5,963 nucleotides of DNA, from positions 1-5,963 of the forward strand of contig JBIKKK010000137.1 of NCBI GenBank assembly GCA_044360385.1, written 5' to 3'. Below are positions 5,933-5,963 of the stretch, piece by piece; positions within the stretch are counted from its first letter, which is position 1; every line of letters starts with the position of its first letter. The DNA is from Mxb001 sp044360385. GTDB taxonomy: Bacteria > Actinomycetota > Actinomycetes > S36-B12. The position numbers and the translations under genes were made by a program. The notes beneath the pieces were generated by a model. It was not told the DNA's origin, did not search any database, and was given only the letters and a program-made list of their open reading frames with translations.

Positions 5933-5940
5933 GCGCGAGC

Positions 5941-5963
5941 ATGGGGAGCCTCGACCGCATCGC
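5941..5963 (+). CDS. Start of a rightward gene, truncated by the window edge
   Basis: An ATG at 5941 opens a frame reading MGSLDRI before the window ends. Support is contextual: a -10 box at the spacing expected for a leaderless transcript, and divergence from the microprotein/IlvG-like unit. Seven codons are too few to name a product. The frame is also open upstream to a TAG at 5902, but nothing there suggests an earlier start. Confidence 0.42.

Larger units (their letters stand above)
5884..5934. repeat. Nested inverted repeat between divergent genes
   Basis: Outer perfect arms of eight bases, GCAGGCTA (5884-5891) and TAGCCTGC (5927-5934), enclose an inner repeat of two identical palindromes CGGGCCCG (5893-5900 and 5905-5912) separated by GTAG. 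The inner pair can also fold as an 8-bp hairpin with a four-base loop. There is no T-tract, so an intrinsic terminator is unlikely. The outer arms coincide with the two proposed outward -10 boxes, so the arrangement fits a shared divergent promoter, perhaps with an operator at its centre. Confidence 0.6.

Overview
This 5,963-base window is very GC-rich, uses GTG as well as ATG starts, and encodes proteins of actinobacterial type: an IlvG-like thiamine-diphosphate enzyme resembling the mycobacterial protein, a secreted M23 cell-wall peptidase behind a c-di-AMP riboswitch, and a promoter that looks leaderless. The most likely source is a free-living high-GC member of the Actinomycetota. The genus cannot be read from the sequence. 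There are no tRNA or rRNA genes, insertion sequences, CRISPR arrays or phage genes.

Layout: (1) bases 2-391, plus strand: the 3' part of a GNAT acetyltransferase gene. (2) 374-2941, minus strand: a complete 855-residue P-type cation pump, close to the Na,K-ATPase-like (P2C) class. Its stop overlaps the acetyltransferase stop by 18 bases, tail to tail. (3) 2942-3331: a 390-base gap between divergent genes. It holds the ribosome binding site of the pump, an extended -10 promoter for the rightward gene and a structured leader that I read as a c-di-AMP (ydaO/yuaA class) riboswitch. I see nothing specific in 2957-3072. (4) 3332-4087, plus strand: a secreted endopeptidase with one peptidoglycan-binding domain and an intact M23 (LytM) zinc site. 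(5) 4088-4119: a 32-base convergent gap with no clear terminator. (6) 4120-5864, minus strand: a two-gene unit. A 28-codon gene for a hydrophobic, single-helix microprotein overlaps by GTGA the GTG start of a 553-residue IlvG-like enzyme. (7) 5865-5963: a compact divergent promoter region in which an 8-base inverted repeat carries outward-facing -10 boxes. It serves the microprotein/enzyme unit on the left and an apparently leaderless gene starting at 5941 that leaves the window.

How the parts work together: the clearest regulatory logic is at 3073-3331. Intracellular c-di-AMP, which in many Gram-positive bacteria reports on potassium, turgor and wall status, would tune synthesis of a secreted wall hydrolase through the RNA leader. 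A cation pump is transcribed away from the same region, which is suggestive but not proof of a shared role. The least described element is the 28-residue membrane microprotein coupled to the IlvG-like enzyme.
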